The notes under the pieces were generated by a model. That model did no database searches, was not told the DNA's origin, and saw nothing but the letters and a program-made list of their open reading frames with translations. A stretch of DNA of 64,000 nucleotides, taken from positions 1 through 64,000 of the forward strand of contig PHBW01000016.1 of NCBI GenBank assembly GCA_002840715.1, read 5' to 3'. Of the stretch, positions 18,473 through 26,922 are shown piece after piece (position 1 is the first letter of the stretch; every line of letters begins with the position of its first letter). Source of the stretch: Chloroflexi bacterium HGW-Chloroflexi-4. GTDB lineage: Bacteria; Chloroflexota; Anaerolineae; Anaerolineales; Anaerolineaceae. A program made the translations under genes and the position numbers.

Positions 18473-18505
18473 TTGAGTCTCCTTTGTTGATCACAACGAA
18501 TAACA

Positions 18506-18557
18506 GAAACGGGTCAGGCAAGAATAAATGGATAATTCTTCTTGTCCTTCCCGTTTC
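18506..18557. other. Long imperfect inverted repeat between the GH94 genes
   Basis: GAAACGGG (18506-18513) pairs with CCCGTTTC (18550-18557), and an inner CAAGAAT segment pairs with ATTCTT/CTTG. There is no U tract on either strand. It lies in the leader of the 16073-18472 gene and may be an mRNA structure or a protein site. Confidence 0.4.
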
Positions 18558-18636
18558 AAAAGAGGTTTATGTCATGACCATTCCAAGTCTTTTCAACGAA
18601 AACCGCCATCGTACTAATTGTTGCTGCCAAATAAAA

Positions 18637-18669
18637 CCTTCATACTTGATGAGTTGTCAAGTTTGAAGG
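18637..18669 (-). terminator. Terminator after the cellobiose phosphorylase gene
   Basis: CCTTCATACTTGA (18637-18649) pairs with TCAAGTTTGAAGG (18657-18669) with one mismatch, followed on the minus strand by TTTTATTT. It lies 11 bases after the stop codon of the gene at 18681. Confidence 0.8.
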
Positions 18670-18680
18670 GTAATCAGTAT

Positions 18681-21131
18681 CTATTTGATCGTCACAACCA
18701 CAGTCACTTCTTTGACGCCATCAGCAGGTAAGGGGATGACATTGCCCGATATGGCGTTGCCATCCACTGTTAATGTAACTTCATTACCTTTACCTTGACG
18801 TTCAACATTGATTTGATAGGTGACGTTGCGGTATTTACGCACTGCTTTAAAACCTGGCCAGTCGGTGGGGATGATCGGAGCGATCTGCAGTCCGGCATAA
18901 GTGGCGCGGATGCCCAGAATGTGCTGGGTAATCGCCACATAATTCCAGGCGGCAGTGCCAGTGAGCCATGAATTTTTCGCTTCACCTTTAACCTGGGCTT
19001 CTTCGCCAGAGATCATCTGTGAATAGACATAAGGTTCGCAGCGGTGTTGTTCGCTGATCTCTTCGCGAACTGATGGATTAATGCGCAGGTAATAATCAAA
19101 AGCTTTATCGCCGCGTCCGATTTTGGTTTCGGCGATCATCACCCACGGATTGGTGTGGCAGAACACGCTGGCGTTTTCTTTGTAACCGGGGGGATAAGAA
19201 GAAATTTCGCCAATATGTAAATAGTATTGTTTATACGCCGGGTGCAGCAGCACAATGCCGTGTTTGGTGGTCAGACGTTTTTCGACAGAATCCAGTGCTT
19301 TTTGTGCTTTACCGTTTTCAATGCCGAGGCCTGCCATCACACACATGCCCTGCGGTTCAATGAAGATTTGACCTTCTTTGCAGTCCTTTGAGCCAAGCGG
19401 ATTGCCAAAGTCATCATAGGCGCGGCGGAACCAATCGCCATCCCAGCCGGCTGTTTCAACCACTTTTTCCATCTTGTCGCGCAAGTTTTGATATTGATTG
19501 ACTTCATCGGTCTTGCCAAGGTGAGCGGCCAGTTTGCCGATTTCATCCAACGCCAGGCAGAACAAGCCGGCAATGAAGACACTTTCAGCTACAACACCGT
19601 CTTTACTGGTCGTGGTCTGGAAGGATTGCCCAGGTGTGTCAGAGAAACAGTTGAGATTGAGGCAGTCGTTCCAGTCTGCACGGCCGATCAGAGGCAGGCC
19701 GTGAGGTCCAAGCCGTTCAGCAGTGTATCTGATCGAACGCTGCAAGTGGGCATAGAGAGGTTCCTCCGAGCCCGGTTTGTTATCGAATGGAACAGGGGCA
19801 TCCAGAATGGACCAATCGCCTGTTTCTTTGACATACGCACAAACGGAAAGCACCAGCCATTGGGGATCGTCGTTGAAATTGCCACCAATTTCATTGTTGC
19901 CAAGTTTGGTCATGGGTTGATACTGGTGATACGCCCCGCCGGTAGGCAGTTGGGTTGAAGCAAGGTCGATGATCCGCTCGCGTGCTCTTTCGGGGATGAG
20001 GTGCATGAACCCAAGCAAGTCCTGATTGGAATCGCGGAAACCCATGCCGCGGCCAATGCCGGTTTCAAAATAGGAGGTGGAGCGGGAGAAGTTAAAGGTA
20101 ATCATCATCTGATAGGCATTCCAGATGTTCACCATACGGTTGGTGTGGCTGTCGGGTGTAGTGACATTGAGCTTGTCCAACAACTCTACCCAATAAGATT
20201 GAAGTGCTTTGAAGGCTTTATCCACTTCGGTGGGCTGCAAATATTTTTTAATAATTGGTAAAGCCCGTTTTTTATTGATCGTTTGCGTGACCTGAGGGTC
20301 AAATTTGTCTTCGACCGGGTTTTCTTGATACCCGAGCAGAAAAATGAACTTTTTGCTTTCGCCCGGGACGAGGGTTACTTTTATATGCTGAGACCCAATG
20401 GGCTGCCAGCCGATGATGTGTGATTGGGTTGATTGACCGGTTTCAACGACCACCGGGTTTTCCCATCCGCGATAAGAGCCCAAGAAAGATTCACGCTGCG
20501 TGTCAAAACCATCGGCTTTTTCTGAACAGGTAAAGAAAGCGAAGTGATTGCGTCGTTCACGGTATTCAGTTTTGTGATAAATGACATTATCTACAATTTC
20601 GAGTTCGCCGATGGAGTAATTGCGTTGATAGTTGTTGGTGTCATCCACGGCATCCCAGAGGCAAAATTCAATGGCAGAGAAGAGTGAGAGATTTGCTTTT
20701 TCAGTGCGATTGTTGGTGATCACAAACTCCCAAATCTCAAGATTCTCGCCAAGGGGCACGAAATATTTACTTTCAGATTGGATGCCCTGATATTCTGATT
20801 TGATTTTGGTGTAGCCCATGCCGTGACGGCATTCATACGAGTCAAGGGTGGTGCGGGTCGGCTGCCAGGTAGGTGACCAGAAGGTTGGTTTTGGTGTATC
20901 GTTGTCGCGGATATAGAGGTAGCGTCCGCCTACGTCTAGAGGGACGTTATTGTAACGATAGCGAGTTAGTCTGCGTAAACGGGCGTCTTTGTAAAAAGAA
21001 TATCCACCTGCGGTATTAGAAATAATGCCAAAATAAGCTTCCATACCCAAATAATTTATCCAGGGCAAGGGTGTATCAGGTCTGGAGATTACATATTCTC
21101 GCTGTTGATCGTCAAATTTCCCAAAACGCAT
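18681..21131 (-). CDS. GH94 cellobiose phosphorylase
   Basis: An 816-residue GH94 enzyme converting cellobiose and phosphate to glucose-1-phosphate and glucose, which saves one ATP compared with hydrolysis. It matches the Cellulomonas gilvus-type enzyme closely along its length: RFGKFDDQQREYVISRPDTP at the start, TGIGRGMGFRDSNQDLLG, PLIGRADWNDCLNLN with catalytic D489, and YPPGYKENASVFCHTNPWV. The length is normal (C. gilvus about 822). AAGGAGA precedes the ATG. It has its own terminator and lies 157 bases after the LacI gene. Together with the GH1 and the second GH94 it makes an intracellular beta-glucan oligosaccharide set. No transporter for the substrate is adjacent. Confidence 0.93.
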   Translation of the reverse strand: MRFGKFDDQQREYVISRPDTPLPWINYLGMEAYFGIISNTAGGYSFYKDARLRRLTRYRYNNVPLDVGGRYLYIRDNDTPKPTFWSPTWQPTRTTLDSYECRHGMGYTKIKSEYQGIQSESKYFVPLGENLEIWEFVITNNRTEKANLSLFSAIEFCLWDAVDDTNNYQRNYSIGELEIVDNVIYHKTEYRERRNHFAFFTCSEKADGFDTQRESFLGSYRGWENPVVVETGQSTQSHIIGWQPIGSQHIKVTLVPGESKKFIFLLGYQENPVEDKFDPQVTQTINKKRALPIIKKYLQPTEVDKAFKALQSYWVELLDKLNVTTPDSHTNRMVNIWNAYQMMITFNFSRSTSYFETGIGRGMGFRDSNQDLLGFMHLIPERARERIIDLASTQLPTGGAYHQYQPMTKLGNNEIGGNFNDDPQWLVLSVCAYVKETGDWSILDAPVPFDNKPGSEEPLYAHLQRSIRYTAERLGPHGLPLIGRADWNDCLNLNCFSDTPGQSFQTTTSKDGVVAESVFIAGLFCLALDEIGKLAAHLGKTDEVNQYQNLRDKMEKVVETAGWDGDWFRRAYDDFGNPLGSKDCKEGQIFIEPQGMCVMAGLGIENGKAQKALDSVEKRLTTKHGIVLLHPAYKQYYLHIGEISSYPPGYKENASVFCHTNPWVMIAETKIGRGDKAFDYYLRINPSVREEISEQHRCEPYVYSQMISGEEAQVKGEAKNSWLTGTAAWNYVAITQHILGIRATYAGLQIAPIIPTDWPGFKAVRKYRNVTYQINVERQGKGNEVTLTVDGNAISGNVIPLPADGVKEVTVVVTIK

Positions 21132-21233
21132 ATTGTCTCCTTAAGTTCCTTGCTCGTACTATGAAATGTAAAACTATGAAAACATTTACCCAAATTGCCA
21201 TATAAAAATGAAACAGATTAAAGTGGGTATAAA

Positions 21234-21260
21234 TGCTCATCTTCAAAAATAAGGTGAGCA
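21234..21260 (-). terminator. Probable terminator of the LacI gene
   Basis: TGCTCATCTT (21234-21243) pairs with AAGGTGAGCA (21251-21260) including one T-G wobble. On the minus strand only TTTAT follows. The opposite side carries GGTTTTTATTTTT, so termination may work better on the plus strand. Confidence 0.5.
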
Positions 21261-21288
21261 GGTTTTTATTTTTCGATCTTTAGGACGC

Positions 21289-22317
21289 TTACTTCTTTTG
21301 GCGTAATTTCGCGCCGCAAGAATCCCTAACGATTAATTCCGTGTCAAGAATGAAATTCCGCGGCGGTTGACTGCCATTTTCAATTAAATCAATCAGTAAT
21401 TCAACACCTTTAGAGCCGATTTGAGTGATCGGCTGCCTGATAGTTGTTAAACGGATTTTGGTCAAAGCTGCCAACGGAATATCATCAAAACCTACCAGCG
21501 CAATATCTTCGGGTACATGCAGCCCCGAATCTTGCAATGCGCGAATGGCGCCTGACGCCATTAAATCGGATGCAATAAAAACGGCATCCGGTTTATGAGG
21601 GAGCAGACTTTTCATTGCTTCATAACCACTGGTTTCAGAAAACTCCCCTTTAGAGATTAAAGAGGGTTGAACAACGAAACCAGCTTCAGTCAGGGCATTA
21701 ACGTAACCTTCGATGCGGTCCAAAGTAACTGTACTTCCGTGCGAACCAGTGATGGTGGCGATGCGTGTATACCCAAGGTCGATCAAATGTTTGGTGGCAG
21801 AATAAGCCGCTTTTACATTATCAACATCTATGTAATTGAAGCAGTCATGATTAAATGGGCGGCCCAATACCACGCACGGAATTCTCGAATTGGTCAGACG
21901 TTCCATAAGAGGGTCGTCTGCACGACCCGATTGGACCAAAATGCCATCCAGCATGCCGCTGCGAGAAATGCGCGGCATAATTTTATCTTCATCCTCTTTA
22001 TTGGTGACCAAGAAGAGTGAAAGTGAAAGGTCGTTTGCATTGCATCCAACCGCAATACCCTGGGTAAGCTGCGGAAAGAATGGATCGGTGAAAAAAGAGC
22101 TGACGCTGCGGGGCAGCACAAGCCCGATAACACGGGTGCGTTGAGAAGCGAGAGACCTCGCTGCTGCATTTGGATGAAAGCCGGTGATTCGAATCGCTTC
22201 TTCCACTTGCAGGCGTACTTCAGGGCTGACATTTGGTGAGCCGTTGACCACACGTGAAACCGTAGATCGAGAAACACCAACCTGTTTAGCAATATCTTCC
22301 AGGGTTAATTCAGCCAT
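21289..22317 (-). CDS. LacI-family transcriptional regulator
   Basis: A 342-residue sugar-responsive repressor. The N-terminal helix-turn-helix LTLEDIAKQVGVSRSTVSRVVNG is followed by a hinge with the minor-groove YxPNxxARSL-type segment (FHPNAAARSLASQ) and a periplasmic-binding-like effector domain (about 62-335). It lies directly upstream of the beta-glucan genes, so cellobiose or a related glucoside is the likely effector. An operator-like palindrome lies just downstream of its own promoter, indicating autoregulation. I found no copy of that palindrome before the GH94 or GH1 genes. Confidence 0.92.
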   Translation of the reverse strand: MAELTLEDIAKQVGVSRSTVSRVVNGSPNVSPEVRLQVEEAIRITGFHPNAAARSLASQRTRVIGLVLPRSVSSFFTDPFFPQLTQGIAVGCNANDLSLSLFLVTNKEDEDKIMPRISRSGMLDGILVQSGRADDPLMERLTNSRIPCVVLGRPFNHDCFNYIDVDNVKAAYSATKHLIDLGYTRIATITGSHGSTVTLDRIEGYVNALTEAGFVVQPSLISKGEFSETSGYEAMKSLLPHKPDAVFIASDLMASGAIRALQDSGLHVPEDIALVGFDDIPLAALTKIRLTTIRQPITQIGSKGVELLIDLIENGSQPPRNFILDTELIVRDSCGAKLRQKK

Positions 22318-22360
22318 CCCTATACTCCAAGCGTATAAATGCGAGCAGAATAATTACAGA

Positions 22361-22376
22361 TTGAGAGCGCTCCCAA
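22361..22376. promoter_or_regulatory. LacI-type operator
   Basis: TTGAGAGCGCTCCCAA is a 16-base palindrome around a central CG/GC step, with one mismatched pair. It has the odd-even GAGCGCTC core typical of LacI-family sites. On the minus strand it starts about four bases after the expected transcription start of the LacI gene, an ideal position for repression. Confidence 0.8.
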
Positions 22377-22386
22377 GAATGTCTTC

Positions 22387-22415
22387 ATTATAAGGATTTT
22401 TTTCTGCATTGTCAA
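22387..22415 (-). promoter_or_regulatory. Near-perfect sigma-70 promoter of the LacI gene
   Basis: TTGACA (22410-22415) and TATAAT (22387-22392) are both exact consensus on the minus strand, with a 17-base spacer. The LacI operator lies immediately downstream. Confidence 0.9.
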
Positions 22416-22437
22416 CTGGCAATTGTCAGACCAGTTG
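22413..22437. repeat. Inverted repeat overlapping the LacI -35 element
   Basis: CAACTGG (22413-22419) and CCAGTTG (22431-22437) form a 7-base inverted repeat with an 11-base spacer that overlaps the -35 hexamer. It could be a second regulator site or an extra operator. The remaining bases from 22438 to 22708 show no gene or clear signal. Confidence 0.35.
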
Positions 22438-22708
22438 AGATGTAAATCATAAATTAGTTTACTTCCACCCTGCATGTTTCTTATTACCTTCTTTCTTGAA
22501 AAGTATAATGTTTTTTAAAAAAAGCTGCGAAAAAAAGAAGTAATTATTATTCATCTAATCCATTCTGATTTGTTGTTTTCTTTTGAGAGAAATTATTCTA
22601 AAACGAAATGTTTATTATATTCGAAGTCTGGGGGGACACATAAATGCTTTCATGAAAAATTAATTTATTCGTCAGCCTATTTGTGAAGTGTATTGATTTA
22701 TTTTAAGT

Positions 22709-22752
22709 AAAAACATCCCTTAATTGAGAAGTTTTGCGCAAGGGATGTTTTT
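22709..22752 (-). terminator. Terminator of glmS
   Basis: AAAAACATCCCTT (22709-22721) pairs with AAGGGATGTTTTT (22740-22752), giving a 13-base stem with U tract, 21 bases after the glmS stop. The CATCCCTT core resembles the terminator at 10994-11030. Confidence 0.9.
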
Positions 22753-22773
22753 GAAAAATAAGGGTAATAAAGT

Positions 22774-24561
22774 TTAATCCACAGTCAGAGTCTTGCTCAA
22801 ATTGCGTGGAAAATCAGGGTCAAAACCGCGCGCCACAGCCATATGGTAAGAGAGCAACTGCAAGGGAATGACAGAAAGCAGTGAAGAAAACCAAGGATTT
22901 GATTTTGGCAGAGTGATCATATCACTGGCATTGGTTCGAAGTTGTTCATCTTCTTCACCAATGGCAATCGCGCGTCCGCCGCGGCAGGTGACTTCGTTCA
23001 AGCCGCTGACGATCAAGGGCACATTGTTAGGTCCAGCCATGAAAAGTATGGGCAAGCCTTTGATGACCGCAGAAAGCGGACCGTGTTTGAATTCTGTGGA
23101 GAGCATGCCTTCGCAGTGGGCATAGGTGATTTCTTTGAGCTTTAAGGCACCTTCCAAAGCCATTGAAAAGGTCGCCCCATACCCTAAACAATAAAGGTCT
23201 TCCCATTTATTGATTTCAGGGGTTAATGCTTGCACTTGGGGTGAGGTGGAAGAAATTGTGCTTTCCATTAAACCAGGTAAATCATCCAACTCTGTCATGT
23301 TTTTTCCACCGAGTTGATAGGCCAGATACAAGAAGGCGATGATCTGGTTGGTGAAGGTCTTGGTGGCTGGCACGCTGATTTCGTATCCACAGCACAAGGG
23401 CAGCCATTCTGAAACTGCACGGGTCAAAGTGGATCCGATGACATTTGATAACCCGAAGCAGGTCATACCGGATGCTTTTGATGCATTGATGGCATTCAGC
23501 ACATCTTTGGTTTCACCTGATTGGCTGACAAAAATACCGACATCCTGGCTGGTGAGGGTGGGTAGAAATTGTTCAATGAATTGAGTTGCCACGACGGGCA
23601 CTGCGGACCGGTTGGCCAGTTGCGCAAAATAAACGCTGCCTGCCTGACAGGCATGATAACTGGTGCCGCAGCCAATCAGATAAACCTGTCTGGCGTTATT
23701 GATCTTATCGAGGATGGTTTTAACAGCCTCGCTTTTTTGAAGGACGTGCAGCAATTCTCTTGCAACTTCAGGCTGCTCATGAATTTCTTTCAGCATGAAA
23801 TGGGCGAATCCACCTTTTTGAACGGCATTCATTGCTTCAGTGACCAATTCCACTTCTCTTTGAATAATAGAACCATCTTTAACTGAATGAAGTTCAACCC
23901 CATCGGATTTAAGGGTGACAATTTCGCCGTCTTCGAGCCGAATGATCTTGCGGGTGAGTGGCAGGATGGAGGGAAGATCAGACGAAAGGCAGGTGAAGTC
24001 ATCACCGATGCCCACCACCAGACCTGAGCCTTTTTTGATGGCAAACAATTTGTCATCATTGATCTTGCCGATCACGAAGGCATAATCACCCTGCAAATCG
24101 TGATAAGCATTGCGGATGGCTTCGATGAAATCCTGGCCCTGGTTGATATAGCGTTCAACGGCATGCACGCACGATTCGCCGTCGTTCTGTGAACGAACCA
24201 ACATGCCCTCGGCCATGAATTGCTTGCGTAGTTCGACATTATTAACGACGTTACCATTATGGGCGCCAACCATATCACCATCTGAATCCAAATGCGGCTG
24301 TGAATTTACTTGAGAGGGTTCACCAAAAGTTGCCCACCTTAATTGGGTTATGCCTCTTGTTCCATTCATGTCAGCCAGATTGAATTTGGCGGCGACGTCT
24401 TCAACCCTGCCGGCATCTTTGCGTAAATCTATGGTCGCCCCGCTGATCGTGGCAACGCCTACTGAGTCATATCCCCTGTAAGTAAGTCTTTTGGCTGCTT
24501 CAACCAAAATCGATCCAAGATTTTGTTCTTTTTCAGTAACAATTCCAAAAATACCGCACAT
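22774..24561 (-). CDS. glmS: Glutamine-fructose-6-phosphate aminotransferase (variant)
   Basis: A 595-residue GlmS that makes glucosamine-6-phosphate for cell-wall amino sugars. The N-terminal glutaminase starts with Cys2 (MCGIFGIV) and has LRWATFGEP and AHNGNVVNN. Two SIS domains follow, with IGCGTSYHACQ, VSQSGET, SVPATKTFTNQI, EFKHGPLSA and the family C-terminus PRNLSKTLTVD. Two differences from the usual pattern: the WATHG histidine is Phe, and the AHPH motif reads SQPH. The oxyanion HNG is kept, so activity is expected. A single-gene unit with its own terminator. No glmS ribozyme is evident in the 205 bases upstream. Confidence 0.92.
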   Translation of the reverse strand: MCGIFGIVTEKEQNLGSILVEAAKRLTYRGYDSVGVATISGATIDLRKDAGRVEDVAAKFNLADMNGTRGITQLRWATFGEPSQVNSQPHLDSDGDMVGAHNGNVVNNVELRKQFMAEGMLVRSQNDGESCVHAVERYINQGQDFIEAIRNAYHDLQGDYAFVIGKINDDKLFAIKKGSGLVVGIGDDFTCLSSDLPSILPLTRKIIRLEDGEIVTLKSDGVELHSVKDGSIIQREVELVTEAMNAVQKGGFAHFMLKEIHEQPEVARELLHVLQKSEAVKTILDKINNARQVYLIGCGTSYHACQAGSVYFAQLANRSAVPVVATQFIEQFLPTLTSQDVGIFVSQSGETKDVLNAINASKASGMTCFGLSNVIGSTLTRAVSEWLPLCCGYEISVPATKTFTNQIIAFLYLAYQLGGKNMTELDDLPGLMESTISSTSPQVQALTPEINKWEDLYCLGYGATFSMALEGALKLKEITYAHCEGMLSTEFKHGPLSAVIKGLPILFMAGPNNVPLIVSGLNEVTCRGGRAIAIGEEDEQLRTNASDMITLPKSNPWFSSLLSVIPLQLLSYHMAVARGFDPDFPRNLSKTLTVD

Positions 24562-24665
24562 GGATATCCTCTTGTTTGAGTAATTAAGATTTAATTAAAT
24601 TATAAAGCTTACGAAGTTTATCACATTCAAAAGAGACTTTTCTATATGTAGAAAAGCAGCAATTA

Positions 24666-24695
24666 TTGATTCTTTTTCCCTATTATTTGTATAAT
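24666..24695 (+). promoter_or_regulatory. Promoter of the 7TM-PAS sensor gene
   Basis: TTGATT (24666-24671) and TATAAT (24690-24695) with an 18-base spacer, about 65 bases before the predicted start of the gene at 24767. Confidence 0.6.
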
Positions 24696-24766
24696 GAATT
24701 CGAAAGTTTTGAAACTAATAATGTTAACCTGGTGTCTTCGCGTAGTATTTATATGGGTAGTTAAAT

Positions 24767-26467
24767 ATGGATGGAATTGCACTGATAAATTTATTGCCTT
24801 ACCTTTTTTCATTGTTAATAAGCTTGTCTGTAGGCATTTTTGCATTTAAAAGAAGGCATGTGGTTGGGGCCAAGTTTTTTGCGGTAATCATTTTATTAGA
24901 GGTTGTTACAACAAGCGCTTATATTCTCGAACTAGTGACAACAGGTTTACCAGGGAAGATGTTTTGGGATAATTTGCAGTGGTATACATCACTGATGTAT
25001 CCTGTTGCACTTTTACTTTTCTCTTTTGAGTATTGTGAGACGTTAAAAACCTCAAGTTATCGGATTGTGTATTTTCTGTCGATGATCTCTATATTTTTGG
25101 CCACAGCAATTAGTTTCAACATTTTTCCTGGTTTAGGTATTGTCTCTCCTAAACTAATTGAATTTCATCCTTTTGCGATATATACATATCAATTTGGGCT
25201 AATTACCATTCTGGCAGCTATACTCGCTTATGGAATCACACTAATTGGGATCTCGTTATTGGTTATTGACTTAATTCGGAAAGAAAAACACTTCAGGGGG
25301 CAGACTTTCATCATCATTCTAGGGGTTTTAATACCGGTTTTAGGCTCAACTCTTGCTCTTACCGGAATCGAATTGTTTCCAAACCGGGATATTGCACCAC
25401 TTACTTTTGCGATAGCGAATTTGATCATTGTCTATGGTTTATTTCGATATCGGATATTTGACATTATTCCGATTGCACGCAGCTCGGTCATGGATTTTAT
25501 TTACGACCCCGTTGTCATTCTTGATCAGAACGATTTAATTTTGGATGCAAATCAATCTTTTGAAAAGCTGGTTGAATTAAATAAAAAAATATTTATCCAT
25601 AAATCTGTTCATGAATTTATTTCTTCAACTTTATTAGAATTGGATGAACTTCAGGTTCCAAGTGATTCACAAAAAGAAGGACTTGTGCACTACGGTGAAA
25701 ATATCGGTTACTTTGAGGTCAGCACAAAAACCTTTCTTAACCGGCTCTCGAGGTATTCCGGCCGATTGATCATTTTTCATGACCTTACCAACCGAAAAAA
25801 TTATGAAAACCAAATGCAGCTTGCTAATGATGTGTTGGAAGAAACTGCAACATTGAGAAATTTGGAGCTTAAACAATTAAATTCTTTATTAATTAATGAA
25901 GTTAATGAACGAAAGAGAGCGGAAAAAGAAAAAGACAATTATGCTCAAGAAATGGAAGTGCTTTTTAACCTGGCGATTGAAATTTCTGAGCTTGGTATGG
26001 AAGAGGATATTGAGGGGTTTTTAGCCAGAAGACTCAAAGAAATTAATCAAGCTTTTTTTGTTGTGCTCTCAGAATATGATGCTGAAAAGAAAATGCTTTT
26101 TCCGAAACATATCATTATCGATGAAAAGGCAATGACTAAAGTGATAGAAATAATTGGTGAAGATCCTCGCAATATTAATTTGCCAGTGGATGATGTGACG
26201 TATCACCACATCACAAATGAAGTGGTTCTTTATCGTCAAAGCCTGAACCAAGCTTTTTATGGAGTCATTGATCCAAATGTTGGAGACCGCATTCAAGAGA
26301 AATTTTCAATTGATCAATTTGTGGGGGTGTCAATAAAAAGTAATGGTAAATTGGCGGCTTCTTTAGTGATTGCTTTGCAAAAGAATAGAACAGTACCAAG
26401 TGCAAAATTTTATGAATCCTTGGCCAATCTGGCATCAGTCGTTTTTTGGCGAAAACAAATTAAATAG
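24767..26467 (+). CDS. 7TM-PAS-GAF-like sensor without recognisable output domain
   Basis: A 566-residue membrane sensor. Residues 1-225 are seven predicted helices of the histidine-kinase N-terminal 7TM type. A PAS domain follows (about 235-340, with DPVVILDQNDLILDANQSFEKL), then a coiled coil (about 345-400, rich in Glu and Lys) and a GAF-like domain to the end. No HisKA, HATPase, GGDEF, EAL or HTH motif follows. The frame stops at 26467 and the next 455 bases encode nothing. It may be a sensory partner acting through protein contacts, or a remnant of a kinase that lost its catalytic half. The ribosome site is weak. Confidence 0.75.
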   Translation: MDGIALINLLPYLFSLLISLSVGIFAFKRRHVVGAKFFAVIILLEVVTTSAYILELVTTGLPGKMFWDNLQWYTSLMYPVALLLFSFEYCETLKTSSYRIVYFLSMISIFLATAISFNIFPGLGIVSPKLIEFHPFAIYTYQFGLITILAAILAYGITLIGISLLVIDLIRKEKHFRGQTFIIILGVLIPVLGSTLALTGIELFPNRDIAPLTFAIANLIIVYGLFRYRIFDIIPIARSSVMDFIYDPVVILDQNDLILDANQSFEKLVELNKKIFIHKSVHEFISSTLLELDELQVPSDSQKEGLVHYGENIGYFEVSTKTFLNRLSRYSGRLIIFHDLTNRKNYENQMQLANDVLEETATLRNLELKQLNSLLINEVNERKRAEKEKDNYAQEMEVLFNLAIEISELGMEEDIEGFLARRLKEINQAFFVVLSEYDAEKKMLFPKHIIIDEKAMTKVIEIIGEDPRNINLPVDDVTYHHITNEVVLYRQSLNQAFYGVIDPNVGDRIQEKFSIDQFVGVSIKSNGKLAASLVIALQKNRTVPSAKFYESLANLASVVFWRKQIK

Positions 26468-26790
26468 AGATTAGAAACAATCTGGATTTTATTATTTGCA
26501 TTATTGATAAGTTGAAATTTATGAGACACCTTTTATTTTCAAAGTGAAGAATTTTAAGATTGGCATAATTTTACGCGTTTTTCACAGGCGCTTTTTTTAA
26601 GCTTGAAATCTTGAGGGAAATAAATCATTTATCTCTCACCCATTTTTTCAATTGATTAATATTTTTATTCTCATCTTTGTTTGAAAATTTTCATAAAGAC
26701 ACTTTAATCTTGACTGATTATCAAATTTATTAATAAACTTAAATAGTCCCAATGCAAGTGAAAGTTTAAGTTAAATCTCTTTTATGTGAC
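26468..26790. other. AT-rich intergenic stretch
   Basis: No gene, clear terminator or repeat is seen between the sensor gene and the ribonucleotide reductase promoter. The short T runs near 26590-26600 follow only a very weak stem. Confidence 0.6.
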
Positions 26791-26819
26791 TTGAATTGAC
26801 AGACCAAATGTGCTAATAT
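26791..26819 (+). promoter_or_regulatory. Promoter of the class II ribonucleotide reductase gene
   Basis: TTGAAT (26791-26796), a 17-base spacer and TAATAT (26814-26819) preceded by TGC, an extended -10. The expected start near 26826 is just before the first NrdR-like box. Confidence 0.65.
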
Positions 26820-26828
26820 TGTCTTTAC

Positions 26829-26875
26829 AACCTAGATATAGGAGGGGGCGCGATATCTACCCCCATATATGGGGG
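26829..26875 (+). promoter_or_regulatory. Tandem NrdR-like boxes
   Basis: Box 1, AACCTAGATATAGGAG (26829-26844), and box 2, CCCCCATATATGGGGG (26860-26875), start exactly 31 bases apart. The NrdR consensus is close to ACACTATATATAGTGT, and NrdR sites normally come as pairs about three helical turns apart. The central ATATAT-type cores agree. The outer bases differ (CCCC/GGGG in box 2). Lying at the start point, they fit repression by ATP/dATP-bound NrdR. Confidence 0.75.
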
Positions 26876-26922
26876 ATGTTCTTTTCAAAAAGGATACTTA
26901 TCGAAGCAAGAGGAGATCGGTT

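Noticed and set aside
24562-24766. glmS ribozyme or amino-sugar riboswitch upstream of glmS
   Set aside because: The region is AT-rich, carries the divergent sensor promoter and shows no ribozyme-like paired core.
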